A stretch of 64,000 nt of DNA from Caldicellulosiruptor hydrothermalis 108 (GCF_000166355.1 NC_014652.1:2144928-2208927); one strand, 5' to 3'. Counted from the first letter of the stretch, positions 27,988 to 38,012 are shown. Numbers and translations are program-made. Notes: generated from the sequence alone by a model not told the origin.

Positions 27988-29223
27988 GTGGAAAGCTTTA
28001 TTCAGAACATGTTTGCAGAGAGAATTGGCGGAAGCAAATTTGGTAAAGAAACCATTCTTTACAAGTTTGAAAAGATTAAAAGGGCAAAGGCAAAAGCAAA
28101 AGAGCTTCACCCTGACATGGAACTCATTGATATGGGGGTTGGTGAACCTGATGAAAAAGCTGACATGGGTATAATTGGAACACTTGCCTATGAAGCAGGA
28201 AAAGATGAAAACAGAGGGTATGCTGACAATGGTATATATGAATTTAAAGTAGCAGCTGCCAAATACTTAGAAAGAGTGTACGGCGTCAAGGGTATTAACC
28301 CTGATACAGAGGTAAACCACGCGATTGGTTCAAAGTCAGCCTTAGCACTTTTGCCCTATGCATTTATAAACCCTGGTGATGTAACAATAATGACTGTGCC
28401 AGGCTACCCTGTTTTAGGAACAATCACAAAATGGCTTGGTGGTGAGGTATACAATGTCCCACTTTTGAAAGAGAATAATTTCCTGCCAGATTTGTCATCA
28501 ATCCCGGCTGACATAAGAAAAAGGGCAAAACTTATGTATTTGAACTATCCTAACAATCCATGTGGTGCCGTTGCAACAAAAGAGTTTTTTGAAGAGGTCG
28601 TAAAATTCGCAATGGAAAACAACATCATAGTTGTGCACGATGCAGCATATGCAGCTTTGGTGTTTGACGGTTACAAGCCACTATCCTTCTTGTCAGTTGA
28701 AGGGGCAAAAGAAGTTGGTGTTGAGATTCATTCTCTATCTAAAGCGTACAATATGACCGGGTGGCGACTTGCATTTGTTGCAGGAAATGAGCTTGTTGTA
28801 AAGGCATTTGCAGCTGTCAAAGACAACAACGATTCTGGTCAGTTCAAGGCTATACAAAAAGCAGGAATTTATGCACTGGAGCATCCTGAGATCACTGAGA
28901 AAATCAATGAAAAATATTCACGCCGTCATGACCTTCTTGTAAAAACATTAAGAGATCTTGGTTTTGATGCTCAAAAGCCAAAGGGGTCTTTCTATTTGTA
29001 CGTTGAGATTCCAAAGGGCATTAAAAATGGCCGAAGGTTTGAGACAGCTGAAGAGTTTTCGGAATACTTAATCACAGAAAAGTGCATCTCAACAGTTCCA
29101 TGGGACGACGCAGGACATTTTGTGAGGTTCTCTGTCACATTTGAAGCAAAGACACCTGAGGACGAAATAAGAGTTACGGAAGAACTCAAAAGAAGACTTT
29201 CTGATGTGGAATTTGAATTTTAG
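27988..29223 (+). CDS. dapL: LL-diaminopimelate aminotransferase
   Basis: 411 residues from a GTG start at 27988, six bases after GGAGGGG; the reading frame upstream would place the start before the ribosome-binding site. PLP-dependent class I fold. DapL features: [16 protein letters not shown] at the N-terminus, the [10 protein letters not shown] block, and the PLP lysine in [12 protein letters not shown]. It converts tetrahydrodipicolinate directly to LL-diaminopimelate with glutamate as amino donor, for lysine and peptidoglycan. First gene of a set with a YbjQ protein and coaX. Confidence 0.92.
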   Translation: MESFIQNMFAERIGGSKFGKETILYKFEKIKRAKAKAKELHPDMELIDMGVGEPDEKADMGIIGTLAYEAGKDENRGYADNGIYEFKVAAAKYLERVYGVKGINPDTEVNHAIGSKSALALLPYAFINPGDVTIMTVPGYPVLGTITKWLGGEVYNVPLLKENNFLPDLSSIPADIRKRAKLMYLNYPNNPCGAVATKEFFEEVVKFAMENNIIVVHDAAYAALVFDGYKPLSFLSVEGAKEVGVEIHSLSKAYNMTGWRLAFVAGNELVVKAFAAVKDNNDSGQFKAIQKAGIYALEHPEITEKINEKYSRRHDLLVKTLRDLGFDAQKPKGSFYLYVEIPKGIKNGRRFETAEEFSEYLITEKCISTVPWDDAGHFVRFSVTFEAKTPEDEIRVTEELKRRLSDVEFEF

Positions 29224-29234
29224 GAGGTTTTCTG

Positions 29235-29555
29235 ATGATTGTTACAACAACTCCCTCTATTGAGGGCAAAAAAATTGTGGAATACAAAGGAATTGTGAGC
29301 AGTGAAGTAATTGTTGGCGTTAACATAGTAAAAGACTTTTTTGCATCAATCACAGACATATTTGGTGGAAGGTCTGGAACATATGAAAATGAGCTTATAA
29401 GGGCAAGAGAAGAAGCTCTGCAAGAACTTCAAAATAGGGCTGCAATGCTTGGTGCAAATGCAGTTGTTGGGATTGATATTGATTATGAGGTTTTGGGTGC
29501 AAATGGAAGTATGCTCATGGTTTCTGTTACAGGAACTGCTGTTGTAGTTGAATAA
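29235..29555 (+). CDS. YbjQ/UPF0145 family protein
   Basis: 106 residues, the normal family size. The typical start [18 protein letters not shown], the central [17 protein letters not shown], and [17 protein letters not shown] are visible. The family forms a pentameric ring and was once called a heavy-metal binding domain; a cellular role is not known. Starts 11 bases after dapL. Confidence 0.9.
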   Translation: MIVTTTPSIEGKKIVEYKGIVSSEVIVGVNIVKDFFASITDIFGGRSGTYENELIRAREEALQELQNRAAMLGANAVVGIDIDYEVLGANGSMLMVSVTGTAVVVE

Positions 29556-29579
29556 ACTCTTTAATAGGTGAGAGAAAAA

Positions 29580-30368
29580 ATGAAAGATAAACTTTTAGTG
29601 GTTGATATTGGCAATACTAATATTGTGTTCGGTGTTTACAAAGGGAAAGATTTGATGGCAAGTTACAGGATGAAGACTGACAAAGAAAAGGCTGCAGATG
29701 AGTTTGGAATACTTATGACACAGATGCTTCTGTACAGTGGTATAAATCCAGCTGAAATAATGGATGTTATCATCTCATCTGTGGTACCACCAATTATGTA
29801 TTCGTTCGAAAGGGCAATACAAAAGTATTTTGGAACAAATCCTATGGTGGTGGGTCCAGGCATCAAGACGGGACTGAACATCAAAACTGAAAACCCGAAA
29901 GAAGTTGGTTCAGATAGAATTGTCAATGCTGTTGCAGTAAACGAACTTTATGGAGGCCCTGCAGTAATAATTGATTTCGGAACGGCAACAACCTTCTGTG
30001 CACTCTCAAGAAAATCAGAATACTTAGGTGGTGCAATTGCACCAGGCATTAAAATCTCGGCAGAGGCACTTTTCTCTCATGCAAGCAGGCTTCACAGAAT
30101 AGAACTTCAAAAGCCACCAAGTGTAATTGGCAAAAATACAGTACATGCCATGCAGTCTGGTATCCTCTATGGTTATGTCGGTCTTGTGGATTACATGGTA
30201 AGCAGGATAAAAGAAGAAATGGGTGAGATAAACGCAAAGGTTATTGCAACAGGTGGTCTTGCAAGGCTTATTGCTGAAGAGTCAAAAACAATTCAGATTG
30301 TAAATCCTACCTTGACATTAGAAGGACTCAGGATAATATACTATAAAAACAAACAGATGTCAATTTAA
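29580..30368 (+). CDS. coaX: Type III pantothenate kinase
   Basis: 262 residues from the ATG at 29580, which follows GGTGAGAG; the GTG at 29568 belongs to that ribosome-binding region. Acetate/sugar-kinase fold: [16 protein letters not shown] at the N-terminus, [11 protein letters not shown] near 110, [13 protein letters not shown] near 130 and GGAIAPGI. It phosphorylates pantothenate, the first step of CoA synthesis, and unlike CoaA it is not feedback-inhibited by CoA. Confidence 0.95.
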   Translation: MKDKLLVVDIGNTNIVFGVYKGKDLMASYRMKTDKEKAADEFGILMTQMLLYSGINPAEIMDVIISSVVPPIMYSFERAIQKYFGTNPMVVGPGIKTGLNIKTENPKEVGSDRIVNAVAVNELYGGPAVIIDFGTATTFCALSRKSEYLGGAIAPGIKISAEALFSHASRLHRIELQKPPSVIGKNTVHAMQSGILYGYVGLVDYMVSRIKEEMGEINAKVIATGGLARLIAEESKTIQIVNPTLTLEGLRIIYYKNKQMSI

Positions 30369-30387
30369 AAATGCTAAAATAAACACG

Positions 30388-30430
30388 GGGCAATAAAACC
30401 TTAAAAAAAACAGCAGGTTTTGTTGCCCCT
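30388..30430. terminator. Bidirectional terminator between coaX and a CotS-like gene
   Basis: GGGGCAATAAAACCT / AGGTTTTGTTGCCCC with a 13-base loop, then TTCTTTTTAT on the plus strand. The flanking genes converge. Confidence 0.85.
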
Positions 30431-30435
30431 TCTTT

Positions 30436-31428
30436 TTATATCTGTTTTTCAAGCCACCTAATAAAATCATAGTGAAATTCTTTTTCTGCAATAACTTCAT
30501 GAAGCTTGTTTGTAAATGCTTTTTCAGACCAGCTCTTTTTACCATTATAATATCTGTTGCATGTTTTCCAATATCTGTAGGGAAAAAGCAGGATTATATA
30601 GACAAGTTCAAGCTCGTCTTTGTTCAGCGGCGATACATTTGAATACCAGTTCAAGATGCTCTCACCTGTTTTTATATCCCAGTGAATCCTTTTTAACACC
30701 TTTTGCATAAAGCTTGTGAGGTCAACTATTCGAAGGTCATAGGTAAGATAATCAAAGTCTATAATATATACATCACCATCGTGAGTGTAGAGAATATTGT
30801 GGTAAGAGTAATCTCGGTGAATAAAACCTCTTTTTTCTCTTGCCTCATCACAAAGTTTTAAGTAATTTGAATTTTTAAGTTTTTCAAGCGCTTCCTTTGC
30901 AAGGTCAAAATAATATGAGTATGTAAATAGATACTCGTAATCAAACATGCTCTTTTTTTTCTCTGCCATCTTTCTCATACGCAAAAATTCGTTGCAGCGC
31001 TTTTCAAACCTTGTAAGAAGTTTTCCCAAATCATCTCTGACCCTTGCACCTTCGGGAACATTTGTATAACCTATTGATGCTTCGTGCAGCATGGCAAGTT
31101 TTTCTGTCGCAGCTTTCAGTTCTATCGGGTTTTCAAGTTCACACTCTCTCGCGTCAATCCAGTCTGTCAACACATAGATTTCATCACCCAACATAACATA
31201 AGGCAAGCCTTCCTTGCTTAAGTTAAACCTGTCAATGTCTATAAACCCTCTTGAAACAAGGTGTTCTTTGCCCCCGTGAATAAACAAAAGCGTTTCCACC
31301 GAATAGTCTACTCTTTTAAAACATTTAAGACCACTGCCGGTGGAGAGAACTAAAATGTCACGGATAGGCATAAAATAAAAAACCTCTATATCAAAAAATT
31401 GAGTTATTTCCTCTCTCAGAGCAATCAT
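30436..31428 (-). CDS. CotS-family protein kinase-like (APH fold), copy 1
   Basis: 330 residues. Start chosen at the ATG at 31428, nine bases after GGGAGGTG. Aminoglycoside-phosphotransferase fold of the CotS spore-coat family: catalytic loop FIHRDYSYHNIL near residue 214 and metal-binding IIDFDYL near 234. The residues needed for phosphotransfer are present. In spore formers these proteins bind spore coats or phosphorylate cell-surface molecules; the substrate here is unknown. Third gene of a minus-strand run of related proteins. Confidence 0.8.
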   Translation of the reverse strand: MIALREEITQFFDIEVFYFMPIRDILVLSTGSGLKCFKRVDYSVETLLFIHGGKEHLVSRGFIDIDRFNLSKEGLPYVMLGDEIYVLTDWIDARECELENPIELKAATEKLAMLHEASIGYTNVPEGARVRDDLGKLLTRFEKRCNEFLRMRKMAEKKKSMFDYEYLFTYSYYFDLAKEALEKLKNSNYLKLCDEAREKRGFIHRDYSYHNILYTHDGDVYIIDFDYLTYDLRIVDLTSFMQKVLKRIHWDIKTGESILNWYSNVSPLNKDELELVYIILLFPYRYWKTCNRYYNGKKSWSEKAFTNKLHEVIAEKEFHYDFIRWLEKQI

Positions 31429-31474
31429 AACAAAAAACACCTCCCACTAAAAACTATATGAGCAAACACCTTTT

Positions 31475-32443
31475 TTAATGCAGGGAGGCTAAAATTTTGT
31501 CTTTGTACTGGTCTTTTTCACATATCCTTTTAAACTTTTCTTCAAATCCTTCAGATGCCCAGTCCAAATCTCTAAACCTGATGATTTTCTTGAGAAGAGA
31601 GAAATACTCATACGGCAGAAGTATCATAGCTAAGACTAACCATTTTTTGTAATTGTCATATGAGGTAACATAAAATTTGCTTATGCAATCTTCAAAATCA
31701 AAATTTTTATCTATTTTGAGCAGGCTTTTCACAAACGTGGCTATGTCCTTTTCACGGACATTTAGCTCTAAGTCAAACATATTGGCAAGTCTTAATTTAC
31801 CGTAACATTTGTGGATGTTGTAAATAGCAAGTTTGCCATGTATAAATCTATTTTCCTGCATGCTGCGCGATATTACCTCAAGATACCTATCATCTTCTAA
31901 AATTTCTAATGCTTTTTTTACGTATTCGATGTTTGGGTCAATTGTGCTTAAAATAATATTCCTAAGCCTTTCATTTTTTATTAGCTGAGGATTTTCTTTT
32001 AGTTTGGTGAACATCGAATACATATTTCGTGCAGCAATCCTATCTTTTCCATATTGAACCTTGTATCGTGCACCTACAGCCGATTTTAAGTTAGCAGAGG
32101 CTGAATGAAAAGCATTTATAAACTCTACTAAACTTGCCAGTTGTTTTTCAGAAAATTCAATAGGCTCTTTTTTAAAATGTTCTATGAGCACATATGTGTT
32201 TCTGTTAAATATCAGGTAAGGACAACCATCTTTTGTGGGAACAATCTTCTCAAAATTAACAAATTTGTTGTCTTTCAGATGCTGATGACAGTGAAATATA
32301 AAGACAATTTCTGCAGGCGACATTTTGGTCTTTTTCAAAAGGTATTCTGCTTTGCTTGTCTTGAAAAGATATCCATCTTTGAACTTCTTGAGCTCTTTTA
32401 TGTCAAAGCCATAGTGAAGCTTAAATTTTTGCTTCAATGCCAT
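31475..32443 (-). CDS. CotS-family protein, probable pseudokinase
   Basis: 322 residues, same fold and length as its neighbours on both sides. The catalytic loop HxDxxxxN is replaced by IHGKLAIYNIH, with Gly-Lys where the catalytic Asp is expected, and the DFDY metal motif by FDLELNV. I infer loss of catalysis with a structural or regulatory role. It starts 10 bases inside the end of the upstream kinase gene, so the two are translationally coupled. Confidence 0.72.
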   Translation of the reverse strand: MALKQKFKLHYGFDIKELKKFKDGYLFKTSKAEYLLKKTKMSPAEIVFIFHCHQHLKDNKFVNFEKIVPTKDGCPYLIFNRNTYVLIEHFKKEPIEFSEKQLASLVEFINAFHSASANLKSAVGARYKVQYGKDRIAARNMYSMFTKLKENPQLIKNERLRNIILSTIDPNIEYVKKALEILEDDRYLEVISRSMQENRFIHGKLAIYNIHKCYGKLRLANMFDLELNVREKDIATFVKSLLKIDKNFDFEDCISKFYVTSYDNYKKWLVLAMILLPYEYFSLLKKIIRFRDLDWASEGFEEKFKRICEKDQYKDKILASLH

Positions 32444-33435
32444 TTAAAAATCCCCCCTGCAATCTTCTTTATTATCATCTCCTTTCCTGCTTGTATTCTT
32501 TCTGCTCCTTTAAGTCTTTTGAGAAAGTACTCTTCTGTCCACGGCTGTTTTTCGAAATAGTACTGAAGTCCTACCTGCCAAATCTCCTGGGGGAAATACA
32601 TCAAAATCCAAAATGTTTGCAACCAGAATTTCTTTATAATATTTTTATCATCCAGACATTTTAAATAAATCCGAAATACATTGATGTCCCAATCATTTGT
32701 TTTCAACACTCTCACGCCAAGGTTCACAAAGTCATGCACGTCATAGTCTACCATCGCATAATCGAAATCTATGAGATACACCCCTGTCTCAGAAAATATA
32801 AAATTGTGATGAGCAGGATCATGATGAATTAATACTCTCTGATTCTCTTCTTTGAAGTAGTCTTCTACTTTTTTCATCATATGTATGCTTTCCACAAACC
32901 TGTCTTCAAATCTGCTTAGAACATTCAAGAATATCTCATCAAAATAGCCAAGATTATCTTTTTGATGTATAATATTCTTCATTTGGATAACTTGTGAATA
33001 CTTTCTCCGAAACACTTCCTGATAAGATGGATAAAAACTGCCTTCCATTTCCTCAGCAAAAGAAAGTGAGGCTAAATGAAGGTGATGCAAGATTGAAACT
33101 GCTACTTTTAAGTCAAAAACATTTCTAAAATCTGCACTCCTGCCATCTATCCACTTACATAGAAGATAAACCCTTTTGTGCCCATCTAAAAAATAAAAGC
33201 CACCATCAACGGTCTTTTGGAAATCAATCAGGTGGCTTTTGAAATTTGTATTTTTCAGGTGTGAAAAAATCTTGAGAATAAAATCAACATGTTCTTTGTC
33301 AACCCTGCTGATCTTTAAAAAATATTCTTTACCATCTTTTGTCTTTACAAAATAGGCGTTGGATTTTATTTGTTTTATTCTTTCTATTCTTATAGAATAA
33401 TTCTCTTCAACCAACTTCAGTTCGAGTCTTCCCAT
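32434..33435 (-). CDS. CotS-family protein kinase-like (APH fold), copy 2
   Basis: 333 residues. Catalytic loop LIHHDPAHHNFIF and metal motif LIDFDYAMVD are intact, and an N-terminal lysine candidate is in GKEYFLKISR. Typical CotS length. First of three tandem paralogues and overlaps the pseudokinase by 10 bases. A DUF2156 protein precedes it by 56 bases, so all four are probably co-transcribed. Confidence 0.8.
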   Translation of the reverse strand: MGRLELKLVEENYSIRIERIKQIKSNAYFVKTKDGKEYFLKISRVDKEHVDFILKIFSHLKNTNFKSHLIDFQKTVDGGFYFLDGHKRVYLLCKWIDGRSADFRNVFDLKVAVSILHHLHLASLSFAEEMEGSFYPSYQEVFRRKYSQVIQMKNIIHQKDNLGYFDEIFLNVLSRFEDRFVESIHMMKKVEDYFKEENQRVLIHHDPAHHNFIFSETGVYLIDFDYAMVDYDVHDFVNLGVRVLKTNDWDINVFRIYLKCLDDKNIIKKFWLQTFWILMYFPQEIWQVGLQYYFEKQPWTEEYFLKRLKGAERIQAGKEMIIKKIAGGIFKWH

Positions 33436-33491
33436 GAAAATCTATCTTTTTCAAAGCTCAATTTCATTATATGGTAAACCTGTATTGAGTG

Positions 33492-34388
33492 TTAATCAAA
33501 AAGAATAGTAAACTTTTCTGCAAACTTGAAGGGATGGTAAGACATCTTTGCCTTTCTTATTCCCTCCTTACCCAAATCTTCTTCACGGTTTACAAACTCA
33601 AAATCCTGCCAAAACTCTGCTAAAAATTTTTGGTTAATAAAAGCATAAAGCCCTTCAACATCCGGGTCTGCCTTTTCTATATGTATGACCACTGTATTTT
33701 TATTTAAAGGTTCTCCAAACGTGAAGGCTTTTATTCTGCCATCAATAAAAATTACCATACCTTCATAAGAAAGTTTATCAAAATTTCTTATCGCCCTTTC
33801 TATAGCCATTTTCTCAAATGTAAGCCCTATATCCTCCTTCCCATTTCTCTTTTCGTACCATTCACATTCAAAGTCCCAGCAAAGCTTTACAATTTCTTCA
33901 TCTATTTTTTTCCACTCATATCTCTCTGAATAGAGTCTTAAAAACTTGTTAATATGATTCTTTTTGGGATGATATTTTTTTCCTTTTAGCTGAACCAAAT
34001 CTTCAACCCTGTAAACATAGTCAGAAAGGTCTCTCTCAAAAATACTTTCAAACTTCAATCCACACTCAGAAAGCATGTCTACCGTCTTTTTAGAAGCTCT
34101 TTTTATCATGAAACTATATCCCTCAGATTCAAAATATCTCCTGGCTTTTTCAATAACAATGGGAAGTTTGTCTAAATCTTTGCCCACAGGTCCATGTAAA
34201 AAAGGTGGCTGGTTGTACGGCTTTGCCATGATGAGCAGAAAGCCATCTTCTTCGGTAAAATGAATGTCGTAAAACGGGTCCCACATAAAGAGGTTTGTAA
34301 ATGTCAGGTCAGCAATCTCAGGCTCAAATTCGGCAAAATACTGGTCAAAAATGCTTTTGTGTGAAATGTCTATTTTGTAAAATTTCAT
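33492..34388 (-). CDS. DUF2156 protein (GNAT-like, phosphatidylglycerol lysyltransferase-C-like)
   Basis: 298 residues from the ATG at 34388, which follows GGGGGTAG. Two GNAT-like halves typical of the family: TFTNLFMWDPFYD near residue 30 and the C-terminal INQKFLAEFW, FVNREEDLGKEGIRKAKMS. KKNHINKF near 140 is the conserved link. Family members resemble the acyltransferase domain that moves aminoacyl groups from aminoacyl-tRNA to lipids, but this short soluble form has no defined substrate. Precedes the CotS cluster. Confidence 0.8.
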   Translation of the reverse strand: MKFYKIDISHKSIFDQYFAEFEPEIADLTFTNLFMWDPFYDIHFTEEDGFLLIMAKPYNQPPFLHGPVGKDLDKLPIVIEKARRYFESEGYSFMIKRASKKTVDMLSECGLKFESIFERDLSDYVYRVEDLVQLKGKKYHPKKNHINKFLRLYSERYEWKKIDEEIVKLCWDFECEWYEKRNGKEDIGLTFEKMAIERAIRNFDKLSYEGMVIFIDGRIKAFTFGEPLNKNTVVIHIEKADPDVEGLYAFINQKFLAEFWQDFEFVNREEDLGKEGIRKAKMSYHPFKFAEKFTILFD

Positions 34389-34495
34389 ACTTTCTACCCC
34401 CATATCGATACAAAAGTTTTGAATAAAACACAAATAAAATATATAATATCATATAGAAGGTTTCTGCAATCCATAAAAATAAAGGATGGTAGACA

Positions 34496-35002
34496 ATGGC
34501 TACATATGTAGTGTTGTATTGTTTGTACTTCTTCAAAGTATTTTTTCTTGTAAGCCTGATTTTAAGTTTGTTTGGCATATGTTACAGCATAAAAAAAGTT
34601 GTGGTTGTGAGTTTTATTCAAGCTTTCTGGGATACCATTGTATTTGGCAACCATATAAATCTTATGCTGGGACTTATACTTATGACACTGTGCTTGATAC
34701 TTTTGTATATCTTATACCTCAGACTTCTACCCTTATATGGTATCATTTTGGGACTTATTTCGCAATCCTTATGTCTGACATTGAAATTTGGGGGTTACTC
34801 AATAATAAGTACAATTGCCAACAATCTCTCTCTCTCACCATCGGTGTTTGTGTGTGATATCACAACCCTTGTAATTGAGATAGCCATCATGAGTGTACTT
34901 CTTGCCGTTATAAAAAGTAGAAACTATCTGGTATTTGAAATTTGCAAAATACTACCTTCTTATTCTGATAAAGGGAATGAGGTCAAGTATGAAGAAAAAT
35001 GA
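34496..35002 (+). CDS. Unknown polytopic membrane protein, partner of the downstream kinase
   Basis: 168 residues with about five hydrophobic segments (near 5-25, 30-50, 55-75, 78-95, 115-140). I do not recognise the family. The last 14 bases overlap the start of the Spo0B-type kinase gene, so the two are made together; a signal-binding or signal-relay role is an inference from that arrangement. AGGATGG lies before the ATG. Confidence 0.55.
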   Translation: MATYVVLYCLYFFKVFFLVSLILSLFGICYSIKKVVVVSFIQAFWDTIVFGNHINLMLGLILMTLCLILLYILYLRLLPLYGIILGLISQSLCLTLKFGGYSIISTIANNLSLSPSVFVCDITTLVIEIAIMSVLLAVIKSRNYLVFEICKILPSYSDKGNEVKYEEK

Positions 35003-35861
35003 GCATATAAAGCTTTTGATATCAATGCTTTTTTTGCTTGCCCTTATTATGTTTTTGCTCATCTATTCGATATACTTTATAAACACAGAATTCATAAAAC
35101 ATCAAAAGATACCTCAGTGGCAAAGAACACTTGTCATATATTCTTTCACTCTGCTTGCAATCTTAAATTTATATACTGTCAAAAACCTTTTTTCAGCACT
35201 AAGTATACTAAAGACAACGCAAGTTTATAAAGATAATATAAAATCATTGGACAATTTTATAAACATCTTAAGAGCTCAAAGACATGAGTTTAACAACCAC
35301 CTTCAAATTATATGGGGACTTATTTGTGTTGGAAAATACAATGACGCTGTACGTTATATTGAGCAAATCAGCGAAAATCTCAAAAATACATCAAAATTTT
35401 ACGGGCTTGGGTGTGCAGAACTTTCTGCTTTGATATTTGCAAAAAGTGCTTTGGCTGAGAAGTACGATATAAATTTTGAATTTCATTACAGTGTAGATTT
35501 TAGCAATCTCAAGTTTGATTCAATGGACCTTATAAACATCTGTGGCAATCTAATTGACAACGCATTTTACTACGCCAAATCTTCATTTTCAAAATATGTC
35601 GGACTTAATATAGAAGATGAAGGTAATCAAATTGAAATCACGGTAACAAATTCGGGGTCATATATAGACAAATGTAAAAAGGATAAAATATTTGAACTCG
35701 GATACTCCACAAAAAATTCAAGCGGTCTGGGTCTTTTCATTGTAAAATCAACAGTAGAGAAATATAAAGGTAAAATTGATGTTTTTTCGGAATACAGAAC
35801 TCTTGACAAAATGGAAGAAGGATATACAACCTTTAGAGTAAGCCTGCCAAAAAAAATATAA
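34989..35861 (+). CDS. Spo0B-type sensor histidine kinase (GHKL)
   Basis: 290 residues from the ATG at 34989 (GAGGT before it). Two N-terminal membrane segments (LLISMLFLLALIMFLLIYSIYF and LVIYSFTLLAILNLY). A Spo0B-like dimerisation helix carries the phosphoacceptor His in RAQRHEFNNHLQ (about residue 100). The GHKL ATPase part has the N-box ICGNLIDNAF and GLGLFIVKST. The order matches citrate/malate-type (CitA-like) kinases but without a PAS domain. No response regulator is next to it. Confidence 0.85.
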   Translation: MKKNEHIKLLISMLFLLALIMFLLIYSIYFINTEFIKHQKIPQWQRTLVIYSFTLLAILNLYTVKNLFSALSILKTTQVYKDNIKSLDNFINILRAQRHEFNNHLQIIWGLICVGKYNDAVRYIEQISENLKNTSKFYGLGCAELSALIFAKSALAEKYDINFEFHYSVDFSNLKFDSMDLINICGNLIDNAFYYAKSSFSKYVGLNIEDEGNQIEITVTNSGSYIDKCKKDKIFELGYSTKNSSGLGLFIVKSTVEKYKGKIDVFSEYRTLDKMEEGYTTFRVSLPKKI

Positions 35862-35892
35862 CCTCTTCAGCTTTTCACTTGAAGAGGTTATA
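35857..35892 (+). terminator. Terminator after the Spo0B-type kinase
   Basis: TATAACCTCTTCA / TGAAGAGGTTATA hairpin overlapping the stop codon, then TTTTTATTT. Confidence 0.85.
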
Positions 35893-35924
35893 TTTTTATT
35901 TCAACTAATCTATCTTTCATTTCC

Positions 35925-36016
35925 TGGCGGAGAAGGAGGGACTCGAACCCTCGCGCCGGTTTTACCCGACCTACGCCCTTAGCAGGGGCGCCTCTTCACC
36001 ACTTGAGTACTTCTCC
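35925..36016 (-). tRNA. tRNA-Ser (anticodon GCT)
   Basis: 92 bases. Acceptor GGAGAAG pairs with CTTCTCC, discriminator G, CCA encoded. The anticodon loop reads CTGCTAA with GCT; a long variable arm (about 19 bases, TAGGTCGGG...) is as expected for serine; the T-loop has GGTTCGAGTCC. It decodes AGC/AGU. Confidence 0.95.
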
Positions 36017-36066
36017 GCATACTTCAAATGACACATTATTTATTATACCCAAAGCTTTTGAGCTTG

Positions 36067-37044
36067 TCAAGGTTGGACAATCACTTTTAGTTGATTCTCA
36101 AATTTTCTTGAAAGTGCCTCAGGAAGCTTATCAAGCGAAATTTTGTGGGTTATTATATGCTTTAAATTTATTTTCCCCTCCTGTAAAAGATCAATTGCAA
36201 GCTTTTGGGTAAACGGGTTCACAAATGACCAAAAAATCTGGGCTTCTTTTTTGAACATCTCAAACGGACAAATTTCAGTAGCAACAAGCGGTGACGGTAC
36301 TGAAAACACCAAAATTCTGCCACCTTTCCCTATCTTCTTAAATGCCATTTCGATACTTTCTTTTGTCCCTGCACACTCAATTACAACATCAAAGCTTTCT
36401 TCTCTGCAATCTTCATCAACAATATCTTTAACTCCATAATCTTTAGCAACATTTTTTCTAAAATCATCAACTTCATAGCCAAAGATATTGTCAGCCCCAT
36501 ACATTTTTACAAGCTCAAGCATTATAAGACCAATCGGACCAAAGCCTATTATTAAAACTTTGTCGGTGGGAAAAATCTTTATTCTATCAAGACCATGAAG
36601 ACAGCAAGCCAGAGGCTCTGCCAGTGCCGCCTCAGCAAAATCTATATTATCAAATTTTATCGCCTGTTTTTCTGGCACAGCGGCATACTGTGCAAACCCA
36701 CCGTTTATGTTCACACCAAGCGCTGTTAAATTTTCGCAAAGCTGAGGCCTTCCACTTCTACAAAACTTGCACACTCCACAGTAGATGTTAGGGTCAATGC
36801 TCACCTTGTCTCCTACATTGAAAAGCTTAGATTTTGTCTCAACAACAGTGCCACAAAACTCATGACCCAACACTATCGGCGGTGTGACCTTTGCAGACCC
36901 TTCTTCTCCATTGAATATATGCACATCTGTACCACATATGCCACACGCCTCAACCTTGACTAAAATCTCTCCTTCTTTTATTGCAGGCAAGCTAACATCT
37001 TCTACTTTTAAGTTTCTCTTACCATAAAATATGGCTGCTTTCAT
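36067..37044 (-). CDS. Zinc-dependent medium-chain alcohol/polyol dehydrogenase
   Basis: 325 residues. Catalytic zinc region ACGICGTDVH and GHEF; structural zinc cysteines CGVCKFCRSGRPQLC all present; Rossmann motif GFGPIGL near 170. Shape and length are those of the sorbitol/threonine dehydrogenase group. It follows the GH130 gene on the same strand by 74 bases, so a sugar or polyol substrate linked to that enzyme is likely, but not proven by sequence. Confidence 0.88.
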   Translation of the reverse strand: MKAAIFYGKRNLKVEDVSLPAIKEGEILVKVEACGICGTDVHIFNGEEGSAKVTPPIVLGHEFCGTVVETKSKLFNVGDKVSIDPNIYCGVCKFCRSGRPQLCENLTALGVNINGGFAQYAAVPEKQAIKFDNIDFAEAALAEPLACCLHGLDRIKIFPTDKVLIIGFGPIGLIMLELVKMYGADNIFGYEVDDFRKNVAKDYGVKDIVDEDCREESFDVVIECAGTKESIEMAFKKIGKGGRILVFSVPSPLVATEICPFEMFKKEAQIFWSFVNPFTQKLAIDLLQEGKINLKHIITHKISLDKLPEALSRKFENQLKVIVQP

Positions 37045-37118
37045 TGTCTTTTTTAAACCCTCTTTGATGAAGTTTTTGATTTTCTATTATAAAGTTTATC
37101 ACTAACTTGAAAGCTACT

Positions 37119-38012
37119 TCAATCAAATTTTATCTTCTCTTTATTAAATTTTGCAACACCAATTACAGTGTCAGCACCTCCATAATATACCCAGACCTCA
37201 TCGCCAACCTCTGCATGACCACAGCTGAAAACCACATTAGGTATGTAACCATCAACTTCCCAGGAAAGCTCGGGTTCCAAAATTGGTTCTGAAAAACGAG
37301 ACAGAATCTTTGTTGGGTCTTTTGCATCCAAAAGTACTGCTCCGAGTCTGTACACATTCTTATGGTCTGCTGCGTGGTATATCACAAGCCAGCCAAACTT
37401 GACCTTTATTGGTGGTCCTGCAATACCTATGCGGCTACTTTCCCATGAATTTTCTCTTACAGTCATTATCTCAACATGGTCTGTCCAGTTTATCATGTCA
37501 TCAGAAAAAGCAAGCCACATGTTAGGATATCTTCGGTGAAACATAACATACCTGCCATTTATCTTCTCTGGAAAAAGAGCTGCATCTTTGTTAGGTTCAT
37601 CAAGCGCTACTCCCATTCTCTCCCATTTTATTAGATTCTTTGATTTTGCTATCATTATTCTAAAGTCACCATCATATCTTCCGCCAAAACCTGTGTATGT
37701 CATGTAAAACGTCCCATCAATCTCAACTATGCGCGGGTCTTCTATTCCTCTTCTTTCCTGATCGTTTTCTGCCACCATTACAGGCTTGTCAAGTCTGTAA
37801 AAGTTAATGCCATCTGGTGATACAGCGTATCCTATGGTAGATACATACTCACCATAATCCTTGTGTGGTGGGATGTTTGTTGCTCTGTAAATCAAATGAA
37901 AAAGTCCTCTGTGATATATTGCTGCAGCGTTGAAAACTGCTGCTCTCTCCCATTCATTTTCCTGTTTTGGCTTTAAAACTGGCTTGTCTGTCACCCTTTG
38001 AAGTTTAAACAT
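37119..38012 (-). CDS. GH130 family glycoside phosphorylase/hydrolase (mannoside type)
   Basis: 297 residues from the ATG at 38012; a longer frame begins with TTG at 38105 but has no good ribosome-binding site. Five-bladed propeller enzyme: RGIEDPRIVEIDG carries the catalytic Asp; YRATN, DKDAALFPEKI-like NKDAALFPEKI and HRRYPNMW are family blocks. GH130 enzymes phosphorolyse beta-mannosides such as mannosyl-glucose or beta-1,4/1,2-mannobiose. The exact linkage cannot be stated. Likely operon with the zinc dehydrogenase downstream. Confidence 0.88.
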   Translation of the reverse strand: MFKLQRVTDKPVLKPKQENEWERAAVFNAAAIYHRGLFHLIYRATNIPPHKDYGEYVSTIGYAVSPDGINFYRLDKPVMVAENDQERRGIEDPRIVEIDGTFYMTYTGFGGRYDGDFRIMIAKSKNLIKWERMGVALDEPNKDAALFPEKINGRYVMFHRRYPNMWLAFSDDMINWTDHVEIMTVRENSWESSRIGIAGPPIKVKFGWLVIYHAADHKNVYRLGAVLLDAKDPTKILSRFSEPILEPELSWEVDGYIPNVVFSCGHAEVGDEVWVYYGGADTVIGVAKFNKEKIKFD

